Origin: Romanomermis culicivorax
Lineage: Eukaryota; Nematoda; Enoplea; Mermithida; Mermithidae
Assembly: GCA_963922205.1 (NCBI GenBank)
Contig: CAWUHX010000352.1
Coordinates: forward strand, 186,001 to 250,000
Length of the DNA: 64,000 nt
Direction of reading: 5' to 3'
Shown here: positions 12,791-24,300 of the stretch, one piece after another
How the letters are laid out: each line of letters starts with the position of its first letter
How positions within the stretch are numbered: the first letter of the stretch is position 1
Notes under the pieces: model-generated
What the model was told of the DNA's origin: nothing
The model's input: the letters and a program-made list of their open reading frames with translations, nothing else
The model's database searches: none
Made by a program: the position numbers and the translations under genes

Positions 12791-12848
12791 TAAGTCTAAG
12801 TCTAAGCTTAAACCTAAGCCTAAACCTAATGCTAAGCCTAAGTTTAAG
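12791..12848. repeat. Interstitial telomere-like repeat, tract 2
   Basis: Units such as AAACCTAAGCCTAAACCTAA and GCTAAGCCTAAG are rotations of the complement of TTAGGC, with degenerate TCTAAG units at the left. About nine imperfect units. As for tract 1, a GTTGTACATTGCAACCTGG block lies nearby (12638-12656) and a GCACGGTGC palindrome follows (12885-12893), suggesting both tracts travel inside the same repeat family. Confidence 0.55.
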
Positions 12849-12959
12849 ATTGAGCCCAGTGTTTTTTTTTGCACGAGCTCTTTTGCACGGTGCAAAAAAA
12901 TCACCAAAAAATTTTTGCACGCCGAAAAATTTTTTTGTACTATAAACAGGGTTTTTTTG

Positions 12960-13620
12960 TACAACATGAGATAATACGTTTGGGATGATGAAAACTATTA
13001 TACGTTACATGATAGGTGAAGGTAGACGTTCTAAAAGCCGCGTCTGAGCTGTGTAATACATACTAATGATTATTAAAGGTATAACCGGCGCAAAGCGCCG
13101 GAAAATTTTGGGATTATTACCTTCTAAAATGCACCAAGTTGATGTGTTGATCTTTCTCAAAAAATGTATGAAGGAAAAATGAGGATCTTCCTACATTAAA
13201 TATAATGATAATTGAAGATCGTCAATTAGACATGAAATAATACGTTTAAGACGATAAAAACTATTAAAAATTAGTGATAAGTGAAGGTAGACATGCTAAA
13301 AGCCGTGCCTTCTGAGCTAAGAAATAAATAATAACGATTATTAAAGTTATAACCGGTGCGAAGCGCCGGAAAATTTTGAGATTTGGACCTACTACAATGC
13401 ACCAAAATACTTCTTTTCTGTATGAAAACACCAATTTTTTTTCCACATTTGATAAATATTTTTTCGCACGGTGCAAAAAACCTGAAAAAAGGTTTTGCAC
13501 GAGCGGTAAAAGTTTTGCACGAGCGGAAAAAGTTTTGCACAGTGCAAAAAAACACTGATGGAGCCAGAAAATTTGTCGGAAAAAAATTGGAAAATTCAAT
13601 AAATTTTTTTGTTCAATCAA
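12960..13620 (+). repeat. Dispersed repeat, copies 2 and 3 in tandem
   Basis: Two head-to-tail partial copies of the 5.8-6.3 kb repeat, each with a GC hairpin (13085-13101 and 13353-13369) followed by AAAATTTT and an AATGCACCA word. The second copy ends in a cluster of GCACGAGCGG / GCACAGTGC elements (about 13465-13555). Noncoding. Confidence 0.6.
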
Positions 13621-14047
13621 ATTGATGACAGATAACGCTCGGCAATGCTTGGCCCAGCCGGCCTAACTCACGTTTTTTTGCTCCGGCCGCTCCGATAAGC
13701 TCACCTTCAAAAAAGGTATATACACTGTCGAAGAGAAAAATACTTATAATTGGGGGGACTTTCCCCCTAGTTGGTCGTATCTAGTGTCCAAATGCCGGGA
13801 ACTTTCCCCAACTTGAAAAAATAGATCAAAAGATTGCACTTTAGCCTTGGCCGAAATTTTCAGATGTTCTTTGACTTTTTGGGACAATTTCTCAAAATAT
13901 TGGGAAAATGGCTATCCCCACATCACGAATTTGGGGTTTACCTTCTCCCCCAACCGACCGGTGGACGTTAAGTCGTTGTTTTTCTTCGCGGAGACCCTTT
14001 CCTTAGAAAAAGAGGTCAAGAAGTTTTACGCCATGTCGTTTTTTCGC

Positions 14048-15595
14048 TTAAAAATTAGTAATGTTCGTCAGATATCCGGACGGATATCTGGATATTGAAA
14101 AAGATCCGGACATATGTTGCAAGGCGAGTGTTATGTTATAAATGGGGATTACTGTATCGGTATAATGTGATATTATAAATAACACAAGGTTATACAAGCC
14201 GTAGATTATAAAGTTATCGCACAACACATCCGAACCTTTTATGGAAAACTTTTAACACAAATGACGAGTAAAAATAGGAAAGTTTGAATAGATTCGTGTA
14301 ACAGGCGACAGTGAAATCGAATCAAACTTATTGATTTGATTCCACTATCGCCTGTTACACGAAAAAATCAGAGATAAATGCGAAGTGATCAACTAAAAGA
14401 TTTGAGAGCTAAATAGTAAACATGTTACGCTTTTATCGACAAACTTGTCTACAGTTTCGGTTTATCCTCTCCCTGTGGTTTACATTTTCTGCCTGTTTTT
14501 TATGTTTTTTACTATGATTTCATTTATCTGACTGCATTAACAATATCATTTCTGAGGTGAAATAAATTACTCAGAAAATTTACACTAAGTAGATTTTTAA
14601 ATGTCAGTCTTTGCGGACTCCTCAGAATTTCTCGAATCCCACTCGAAAAATAGTCTGCTGTGTAGGTAATGAATTTTCACCATTTTCATTTCAAAACGTA
14701 AATAATGTCCGATTGTGTTGTGTCATATAATTGATTGATTGTACTTAAAATTTGTCAAAAGAAAACTAAGATGAACGGAAGGATTAATATTTTAAGTTTA
14801 CTCATCATATTATACAAATTTAATCTGTAATGAACTCTGTTTACTTCAGATTTTGGTAAACTTTGTGCAACTTATTGTCTTCCTTTTTAATATATATTTT
14901 AATATTGAACTAACTACGGAATGTGCCTTTGAAATTTATAAATTAATTTTTCTATCATCGCATAAGCGCCAAAGTAAAATACAAGGCCTTACGTTACGAC
15001 GGGCGCTAAGTTGTGATACGGTCGACTGAACCCACCAATCATAGGCACCATTTTTACTTATTCGCTTGTAGTTTTTTAGCTTTGAGCTTTTTCCACAATT
15101 GTGGGAAAAGTCTGCCGTCAAGAACAAAAGTGTGTCTTCTGTGGCGTTTCAGAAAGTCAGAAATTTTACGGCGCTGCGGGCTGACTTTACACCTAGTTAT
15201 CATTATTAATTTGGATTCGACTCGGACGCGGCTTTTAGGAAGTCAAGTACCGTTTCTTAATCACTAACACAACCACAATCAATAATGTTCACATACCATT
15301 GATATTCAACGTTTAGATTTTGACTCTTACTTTTCTGATGATTTTTTCTTATTTCTTTCTCACTTGATGATTGTTAAAGTAAGGCAATTTGAAATGGGGA
15401 AATTTTTAATATCATCATCAGTGACGACATCAAAATCGTTTTAGAAGCTTAGTTTTCATAAGATTTGGAAACAGTGAACACAAGTCGATTTTGTCACATA
15501 TATATGACCCAGGTATCCGGACATCTGATCTCTCCAAAAACCCGGATATCCGAATGTTAAAAAATATCCGAGGAACATCACTATTAAAAATACCA
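14048..15595. mobile_element. Candidate 1.5 kb element with terminal inverted repeats
   Basis: The left end reads AAAAATTAGTAATGTTCGTC then AGATATCCGGACGGATATCT. The right end, read in reverse complement, gives AAAAATAGTGATGTTCCTCG followed by GATATT and CGGATATCCGGG. CCGGATATCC words therefore mark both ends. No transposase frame is visible inside, so it would be non-autonomous. A related CCCGGATACCCG word at position 11 of the window may be the end of another copy. It contains a 71 nt hairpin (14293-14363). Confidence 0.5.
14293..14363. other. Strong 71 nt hairpin
   Basis: TTCGTGTAACAGGCGACAGT (from 14293) pairs with ACTATCGCCTGTTACACGAA (14344-14363) with essentially one wobble or mismatch. 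An inner stem AATCAAA / TTTGATT follows across an asymmetric bulge. The size and shape resemble a microRNA precursor, but it lies inside a probable mobile element, which can equally explain the palindrome. Confidence 0.6.
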
Positions 15596-17742
15596 CCATA
15601 GGCTTTATTTATGCATTTTTGAGCTTTTCAGAACATACTCATGCTTCTGCAGGCAGTAATTTACCCAAAATGAACGAAAAACAAAAATTTTTGGCTATTG
15701 GGTCAGATTATAATAAGAATATACCAAATTTAATAGTATCAAAAAAGTTTAAAAAAAACATAAACATCAGGGTAGAGACATAACTTCACTACTGAATCAA
15801 GAATGCCAAAAGTTTCACACTAACTTGTTGATGAGTGTTTTTTCTACTACCACATTCGTTTACAAACTTTTTAGTTTTGGCTTGTTGAAATTCGGATTGG
15901 CCTGTGAAATTTTGACCTTAGGAGTCATTTGGCCTGCGGAGAAAAAATGAAAAAATCCATCCCCTACCGTACCCCCTCCGATGCGCAGGTATGATATTTT
16001 GCTTAAACCTTTGAATACGCCTGTCATGTGACAAAAAAATATGTAGTAAAATCAGAAAAAAGGTTAAAACCCTAATTAATCTTAAAAACGTCAAATTCTG
16101 ATGGCTAGAGATAAATTAGAACATTATGTGCTAAAACACTGATGTTAATTGGGTAATTGTACTAGACTTTCTAAGCGTTACGCCTGGTGCAAATTCAGAT
16201 GAATAAAGACTATGCTCAAAATGGAAAATTTTGGGATTTTAGCTTTCTAAAACGCGCCAGAATCTACCTTTTTGGTCTTGACTTTATTTTTTCTACATTC
16301 CGAATTTGCTTCCTACATTATTGTGCAAATGTGGAAAAAAATCAGTGATCTTCGCTATTTTGTGAATTTTGATGAAAATTTGTTTCACCATTCTTCGTTT
16401 CACGATTATTTTTCTTTCGCATGGATTGAACTTTTCTATACGTCGTGAACGTAAATTTTCAAACGATGAAAATATCTTTCTGTACTGAAAACTTTAAGCT
16501 TCAATTTTGCAATAACTTTTAAGAAGATTCATTTCCTAGCGTTTCAACATATAAAAATAAAAAAAAAATTGAACTGTCGTATTATTACACTCATTAGGTC
16601 GTTTGTCAGCATAATTTGACCCATACACAGAACGGGGCCCCGAGATATAAGGGAGTCAGTCGACTTTTTTTGGGGCCGGGGGTCACTGATTCCCTAAAAT
16701 TTTAGGGATGGGAGGTCTCTGAAGGAAAAAAATTCGATCTTTTTGCCAGAAAAGTCCGAAAAACGGTTTATAAAAAAAGTAATTTTTGTCTAAAAAATGT
16801 TAAAAATATATTCATGGTGCGAAGCATTTTGACATTTTGGACCATTTTTTGTTCAAAAATTGACATTTTTCATCAAAAAATTTACATTTCTCAGTATTTT
16901 TAGACCAAAGTATGAGGGTCCCTATGACTACCATATGGCTAGCCACAAAATTGAAGATTCCTGGGAGGCCAGCCAATGGCTTACCATGTGGCCGACGATT
17001 TCTGAGGGTTCCTATAGCACTACTCCCCATTACACGTATGATCTGACTTGATTGAAATTTGTATATTTTCTGTATTTTTATGAATAAATGACTTTGGCAA
17101 CATCAGAGAATTTGAGTAAGCAACCAAAAATATAGCATCTGTTTGTGCATTATAACCGTTTTTAAACACGTGGAAACAATTTTTTGTAATCACGTGGAAA
17201 AATCTTCGGGAAAAAGGTGATCAGCACAGTTTTCAAACGGCTCTTTTCATTAAATAGTGGAAAATGTGATAAGTTTTTTTACCTTTTTCACAAAGTAGAT
17301 TTTGTCGTTGGAAAAACTTTCAGACGCTTTTATTATGTGTTTTTGAGCTTAAGACATAATGCAACATTTGAGTTTCCGATTTTCAGTCTCGAAGTCCGCT
17401 TCAAACGGCGGAATCAATAATACCGAAATAATTTTTGTTATTTCACGAGAAGAAATTAAAAACTAAGCTTTTAGAATTTTTTGTTGTTCATAAAAGATAG
17501 AATTGAGCAATGTTTTTGTGTCAACTTGCCTTACTATGACAACAATTAGCAGGTTAGATAAAAATTATAATAAAATCGGCAGAAAAATAGAAATCCTGAT
17601 TACACTCGAAAAATGTTAAATATCACTTTTGAATAAATGATTTAAGGGTTTCCAAATAAACTCCATGACCATGACGGAATTTTTTACATTACGGTTTAAT
17701 GTTAACTTGTATTTATTCAATTCAACTGTTTATTTCATGTAG
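15596..17742. other. Noncoding DNA with repeat fragments
   Basis: Holds a fragment of the CAAATGTGGAAAAAAATCAGTG palindrome family (about 16315-16345), an AAAATTTTAGGGATGGGAGG block near 16697, and a repeat at 16920-17030 related to the left edge of the window. No exon recognised. The last 300 bases are the upstream region of the Dim1 gene. Confidence 0.4.
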
Positions 17743-17757
17743 ATTTAACATCCAATC
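17743..17757 (+). promoter_or_regulatory. Short leader after a possible trans-splice acceptor
   Basis: A pyrimidine-rich tract ending TTTCATGTAG (AG at 17741-17742) lies 15 nt before the Dim1 start codon. In nematodes such sites often receive a spliced leader. It could also be the acceptor of an ordinary 5' UTR intron. Confidence 0.3.
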
Positions 17758-19396
17758 ATGTCGTATATGCTTCCGCATTTGCACAACGGCTGGCAAGTCG
17801 ATCAGGCGATTTTATCTGAGGAGGATCGAGTCGTGGTCATACGATTTGGCCACGATTGGGATCCTACGTGTATGAAGATGGACGAAGTAATTTTTAATCG
17901 AAATTTCGATATAATTTTCGTACAAGGTTTAGTATTCGCAAAAACACAAAGAATGTATTTTAATGTCGAAATGAAAGAGATGATTCACAAATTTGTTTAC
18001 GTTATTCGGACTTTATGTATGTATTTGTTTTATCCATGTTTTTGCCTATAATCTCTCATCGTTTATAGATTCTGTTCAAAATCGCCGAGAAAGTCAAAAA
18101 TTTCGCCGTCGTTTATCTGGTCGATATTACGCAAGTCCCAGATTTCAATAAAATGTATGAATTGTACGATCCGTGTACGACGATGTTTTTCTTCAGAAAT
18201 AAGCATATTATGATTGATTTGGGTGAGTTTATATAGTCTATTTAAACTTTGAGTCTAATTCTGAAGACAAAAGCCAAGATGTTACGTCTGGACTTATGTT
18301 GCATACGGTTCATCTGGTACCCAGTGTGGAAATTTGGTTGATTTTAAATAGCTTTCGTGGTTATCGAGATAAGTCAAATCAGGATAGGAGGCCGGATATC
18401 GGTATATTTATCTGGCGGAAAATAGACACAATTCAATCAAAGTTGATTTTTCAGCTTATTTCAAACTCACTTCGTAGGGCGAGGGAAAAAAATCAGCATC
18501 AAACTGTTGAAGCTGATGTTTATTTTGGTTTGTCTGGTACTCTAGTTGCCTCATCTGGTATCGAGTTGCATCCAGTTGTTGAACCTATTGTCCAGGTATG
18601 TTGGGTTGCAAGGAAGCTGCTCTGCTCAAAACGGATCACAAAGCTTTGTTGAAAATTAGTCAACCTTGGAATGTCAGCATCGTTTTCACCTAAGCTATGT
18701 CGAATGATTCCGCTGAATTATTAGTCTCTCACTACATACGTCAAAATTAGCATTTTTAGTTCTTTACACTTCGTTTAGTTATTCCATTATGAGTTAAGTG
18801 TAGTTTTTTAGTCCGGATTTCAGCACCTGTCAACTACTTGAACCTGTTTTGTACTGGCTTTTTCCAACTGCGGTGAATTCTTATTGACTGCCGAGTTAAT
18901 CATGATCTAAAACGTTGCTTTTAGAGCGCATTGAGTCTAAAATATTTGTATACTCCATTTATTTTCTAATGAACTCCGCAATGCAAAAAATGTAAACTGA
19001 TGTATAGGTTGGGTAGGTGATGCTTTGCAAACCAATAGTTTTTCCAAGTTGTATTCATAACTGCTATAGTCAGTCCGAGAAAAAATGCGATCGCATATGC
19101 AGATTGTTCATTATTTGCATAAAATTTGTTTTTCCATGTGAAGCTTATTTGGAAAAAATAGACTATAATGATAATCAGGAAAAAAAAGAAATCTTACTTC
19201 ACTTTTTCAACTGATGGAAGATTGAAGAAACCACTCGATTTGCTTTGTAGGAACTGGTAACAACAATAAAATCAATTGGCCTTTGGATGATCCGCAGGAA
19301 ATGATTGACATAATCGAAACGATTTACCGTGGTGCTCGTAAAGGTCGAGGTTTGGTCATTTCCCCCAAAGATTATTCCACGAAATATCGTTATTGA
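17758..19396 (+). CDS. TXNL4A: U5 snRNP protein Dim1 / TXNL4A (thioredoxin-like 4A)
   Basis: Complete three-exon gene: 17758-17886, 18069-18222 and 19251-19396, giving 142 residues, the usual length of this highly conserved protein. It opens MSYMLPHLHNGWQVDQAILS, continues through FGHDWDPTCMKMDE in exon 1 and IAEKVKNFAVVYLVDIT..NKMYELYDPCT in exon 2, and ends RGARKGRGLVISPKDYSTKY-RY. The fold is thioredoxin-like, without a redox-active CXXC. The protein is a core part of the U5 and tri-snRNP and is needed for pre-mRNA splicing in the nucleus. Introns (182 and 1028 nt) have GTAATT and GTGAGT donors and TAG acceptors. A polyadenylation signal AATAAA lies at 19472-19477. The long intron contains a 118-codon open stretch (18296-18652) that I take as chance. 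No other gene is close on this strand. Confidence 0.97.
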
Positions 19397-19471
19397 GTGA
19401 AGTGTATCTGTTCTCTTTTTATGTGTCGTGTTTCCAATGCTCTTATATTTTTTGTGAAAATCTCTGTACCA

Positions 19472-19477
19472 AATAAA
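19472..19477 (+). terminator. Polyadenylation signal of the Dim1 gene
   Basis: AATAAA 76 nt after the stop codon, in the right orientation and at a typical distance. Confidence 0.7.
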
Positions 19478-19539
19478 ATAGCGCTTCTATTATGGTTATT
19501 ACATTTCTTGAATTATGATTTGAAGGTCTAATCCCTATT

Positions 19540-19640
19540 CAGAGAAACTCGAAATAGCTAAATTCAATACAGCTATTCTCAAAACAGCGGTTCTGAATAC
19601 ATCGAAGTCTCAGAACAGATAATCGAAATGACGAATTTTC
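19540..19640 (-). repeat. Inverted fragment of the 20.4 kb satellite
   Basis: Read on the minus strand this stretch contains CGCTGTTTTGAGAATAGCTG followed by TATTGAATT, the same words as the tandem repeat at 20368-20530 but in opposite orientation. Confidence 0.5.
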
Positions 19641-20367
19641 AGAAAGGTTATCTTTAGGATGGAAGAATGTAGATTGGGTGGGGTAGACGTTTTGGTGGTA
19701 TGGCCTATTCGGTCCTCCATTTCGATCTGGGGGATGTTGGTTGTCACACATTTTGGCACCAATCGCCAGATTTCTGACATTATGACTTTATAACACGTGT
19801 TTTCACATTACAGTTTTTTATTCTGGTTTGTTTATTATTGCATTTTTTGTTTCTTTTTTTCCTTTATTGACTTATTCCCTTTTATGTTATTCTTATTTTG
19901 AGCCATTTTTTGTTCAATTTCTTCAGGTTGTGTACTTTTGTTCTACTTTTTTTACATTATTTTACTCTTCGTTTCTGTATTATGTGTTTTCTGTTTTGCC
20001 TTTACTACTAAATTATTTTATTCATTTCATCTTATTTGCTCATTTTATTTTGTTTTATTTATTTCATTAATTTAATTTTTTACAATTAAGCTCCATACAA
20101 AACAATTTTGATCGGGAATCCTTATGATAATTTTTTGATTTTTTTTCAAACGTTTTGCAAAAATGTTTTTCTGACAGATATTTTTTTGAGATTTTGGGTT
20201 GGTCCGTTCGTGCATACTGCAACTGCAGCACAAAAGCATGTGAAACTTAGATGGCCGGACTAAAAATAGAAGCTCAACTAGTAAAAACGATTTTAATATA
20301 CGTAATTTGCATAATTATTATAAAAATGATGTGTGCGTTTACTTTAATGCATAGAACTTTTTACTAT

Positions 20368-20530
20368 TCGCTGTATTGAGACTTCGTTATTTTGAGAATC
20401 GCTGTTTTGAGACTTCGCTGTTTTGAGAATCGTCGTATTGAGATTTCGCTGTATTTAGAATCGCTGTTTTGAGACTTCGCTGTTTTGTGGTCCGCTATTT
20501 TGAGTTTCGCTGTTGCGCGTTTCGCTGTAT
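20368..20530 (+). repeat. Tandem repeat, unit about 17-18 bp
   Basis: About nine imperfect copies of a unit like TCGCTGTTTTGAGACT / TCGCTGTTTTGAGAAT, alternating GAGACTTCG and GAGAATCG forms, then decaying towards the right. The open frames across it come from repetition. No function evident. Confidence 0.75.
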
Positions 20531-20539
20531 TAGAGACAC

Positions 20540-21311
20540 GCCCTTTTGGTTGCGGAGGAGCAAAATATTTTTTTGGGGATGCTAAGATTACAACATTTTT
20601 TGTATTAAATGGAAAACAACGTTGGAATCGAATCGCCTTCAGAAAGAAAGACGACACAATTTCACAAACTGAGTCGAAAACATTAACAGAAGCTTGATAC
20701 TCGTGTCAATCCTTTGTTTATGGTCTACATCCCGTCGGAAATTTAAAAATGTTCAGCCATTCTGCTTGGTGTACATAAATTCAATGAAGAATTCATTTCT
20801 TACATATATCCATAAAGACAGAATGGTCTATGACCTCTGCACTATCAGATTATAAGAGAAAAATTTAAGAACTGTGATGTGCTATAATTTGATGTCCATA
20901 CCGATCTGTTTTTTCTCAGTGCTTGTGGAAAAATAAAATTGGAAAGCAGCACATGTATTTTCTTACATTTTCTTACTTTTGCGCTAAACCGCTTGTCATA
21001 TGAAAATGAAAATTATTGGGACAAGCATTTTGTAAGAAGCTTTAATAATTTCTTTCGCCAAACTTTCTCTTGATATCGGACTACCTATAATTAACGCTTC
21101 GGTTATGTATCACTTGCTAAAACATTCAACACTATAATTACACCCATGTATTATTATCGTTTAGGAAATACACTCGTTATCAGATTTCACGTTAGTACAT
21201 ATGAACAGCACTATTGAAGTCTTGTTCGAAACGTTAGTTCCGTATCAGTATGTATTCTGAAATTTTCATGTTTAATTCTCATTGTACCATTATGTACAGT
21301 CTGCGAGCAAA
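20540..21311. other. Intergenic, nothing recognised
   Basis: AT-rich DNA downstream of the toxin-like gene, which is on the opposite strand. I see no exon, RNA gene or clear repeat here. Confidence 0.4.
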
Positions 21312-24300
21312 TCAGTTGCTGTAACGATAAAAAATGTTTTCTCTAAAATTCAAAATTTCGAACAATTTTGATATGTCATCAAGATAAAGAACATTCAAAT
21401 GTAACTCTTTCAAGTTTATTATCATTTCGCCGGCATTAAAGTCAATGTTTAGCGTCCGCATCTTTCCGTAAACGAAAAATTCTTCGATCACTATGGTGCA
21501 ATAAAATCGTTCGTGAAAAAATATATGATCGGCCAAATTTGTAATGATCAAATTCGATTCATTTTGTTTGTAATAAAAAAACGTTGAAGCGACCCTCGCC
21601 ACACGTACAATCTGATCGTACTCCACGTGATCTCGGTTCAGAATTATGACTTCAGTTGGCTTGGAATTATACATGATAGGTTCAGGTCTCAACAAAAAAG
21701 GACCGTTTTGTTTTCGGTAGATTTTGATTCGTCCTGCATTGATAATTTCAAACTGCTTAAAAAATATAACCCCATCAACCAGAATAATTTTGGAAATGTT
21801 TTTATGGAGATTCTCGCCGATCAATAAAACACTAAGTTCAAGACTGGCATCTAATTGTGTCATTTTTAATCTTAGATCACAAGAGATGCAAAGGTTTCTG
21901 ATCTGCTTGTGTAATACCGATAAGTCGATGGTTATTTTTTTCACATCTCCTGAGGTATAGACTGATATCGGCTTCAGTTTCAAATCGATGATTTTTTTAC
22001 TTTCCTCGTCTTGGAGCAATATCACATTTTTCATTTGGCTGCAAATTATATGACTCGCGTGCACGGGATCATTGTGGACAACGTTCACATAAAAATGATC
22101 ACGTGATGTATCAAATCCACCGCTCGATATAAGCGACTGATTTTCAGAACTAATTATCAGGGATGCATTAATGTGCGACAATTTTGCGTATAAATTGCTA
22201 CTCTTTTCTATAGAATGCACACTGTTTATAAGCATGATTGGTCTTTCGTCTGTGAATATTAACTTGCTGCCATCGTTGAAGTGGAAGATGATGTGATTCA
22301 GTGTGCTGATCTTATTTATGCCTATTACTGTACATTTATCTGGTATTATACATATTCGGAAATAATTCGCATTCTTCGATCTCAACTTGAGCATACCTAC
22401 CGACTTTAGGTCACTTATTTTGTTAGCGATAACAAAATTATGAACCGTCGTTGAAGTTTGATTTCTGACATGTATTGTGATGTAAGTTATATGGGTATGT
22501 AGAATATGGTAAAATATTCCGTTTCCTTTACAAATGATCACTGTATTTGAATGCACGTGAATTTTTAATTCGTAAGAACACGTCCTCCATGGTATGTAAA
22601 TCATATCTTTGTTTTTACGACTTTTGCCACCTTGCAGATCTAGATTCCTCATGTTACAGCTCGCAAACATTATTTCTGCAGAACAATTTCTGCCGACAAA
22701 ATTTTCAATGCCATTCATGTTTATCTTTGTGTGGTGTCTTTGATTCAAGGGTAATATTGAATTCGTAGTTAGCATAACTGAATCATCTTTGCAGAATTGA
22801 TCAGATAAAATCAGCTCATCATCTAACGAATTCAATCCGTTCAAATTCCCATTCACCGAACAGTTATACAGTATGAATAAATCTCGATCATTTCCTCCGA
22901 AAATTTTTTTTCTGCCACCACCTATGCTAAAGTAGTTCGGAGAATCGGGAAATCCAAGAACTTCATCTTCACCAGATCCCAAATCATAGAAAGTTACAGT
23001 GGCTCCTCTCTTTTTTGTGTCTTGTACTCCAAATGAATTTTCGCACAAGAATGTATTATAAACAATACGTCGTCCTTCTGAATCTCGATTGACTAACGTT
23101 GGTCGTAATATCCTGAATAAGAAATGTGATACATATCGATCAATGCGAAAATAATCATGATATTCACTACCCAAATGACAAAATATATTTGCTAGTGATT
23201 CTGGAGAAAATTTCTCGATTGATACATTCTTTTTATGAACGAAATCAACACGAGTGTTTTCGTTGAGGATTAGTTTGCCATACGACATTATAGCAGATTG
23301 AACTACCACTCTTTTGATCGTAGAGTGGCTGTTTAGAATGTGTAAGGCAAGTTTCATCTGGTACTGATTGGCGTGCAGGGTGTTGATTTCATTGTTTACA
23401 TAATTCGAATCTGAATTTAAGAAAAGAGCGCTCAGACCTTCCTTAATTTTCTGATAAGTGGTCATGTAAATCTCCTTTTGGATATTCTCTAGTCGTCTCA
23501 CCGTGTGGTAAATTTGGGATCCGAGGACTGCTACAGTACCCAATGCCAATCCGACTGGCCCTGTAATGCTTGCTAGACCTTCTACGAGACCGCATATCTC
23601 CAACCCTTCTACAGTTAGTTGAACAGTTTCAGCGGCAAGGAATAAACTGTCGGTGGTCACATCGACCAGTGATTCGCCATCTTTTGAGTAAGCTCTTATA
23701 CTTTCTACGAGATGCTTGATGACGTAGAAAGATAACACTTTGCTTGCTACGGCTCCACCGAAGCTGATTAGCCTGTTAGCTACAATTTTTCCACTTTGCA
23801 AAAATATGTTAGCTATTTGCTGACTCTTGTAACTGGCGTAAGAGGAAATACCCATACTGCCAATGAAAGCACCGTCCTCTAACAGACCTTTCCAATTTTT
23901 CTGTATCAGATGATTCGTGAAATCTTTTACCATCAATCCAACCATAATACCACTGGAAGTCTTTTGTAAAATTTCTAGATGGTTCTGCAGCTTAACTGAA
24001 ACGGATCGATACGGTTCTGCAGTATACGCAGTGTTTTTGTATTCACAAAAGCCACTTCTTTTTCTTCGAGTTCCACAATCGGGCAGATTAATATGAATTG
24101 TAAAATCGTAAAATATACTCTCACTTGTTGCATATTTTAATTTTTGTTCGGTTAGACTAGTCAAGAAGTTCTTCTCCTCGCTGTGAATAAAGTGTTTACT
24201 GTCGAATTTCGCTCTTTTCGACTGCGTTTGTTCTGTTATGTCCAGCTTCCTTTTTCGATCAGTTCCAAAGTTCGCAATCTTTTGGTCATCCAACTCATTG

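Noticed and set aside
18296-18652. 118-residue frame inside intron 2 of the Dim1 gene
   Set aside because: No domain recognised, within an intron with good splice signals, and no exon boundaries of its own.
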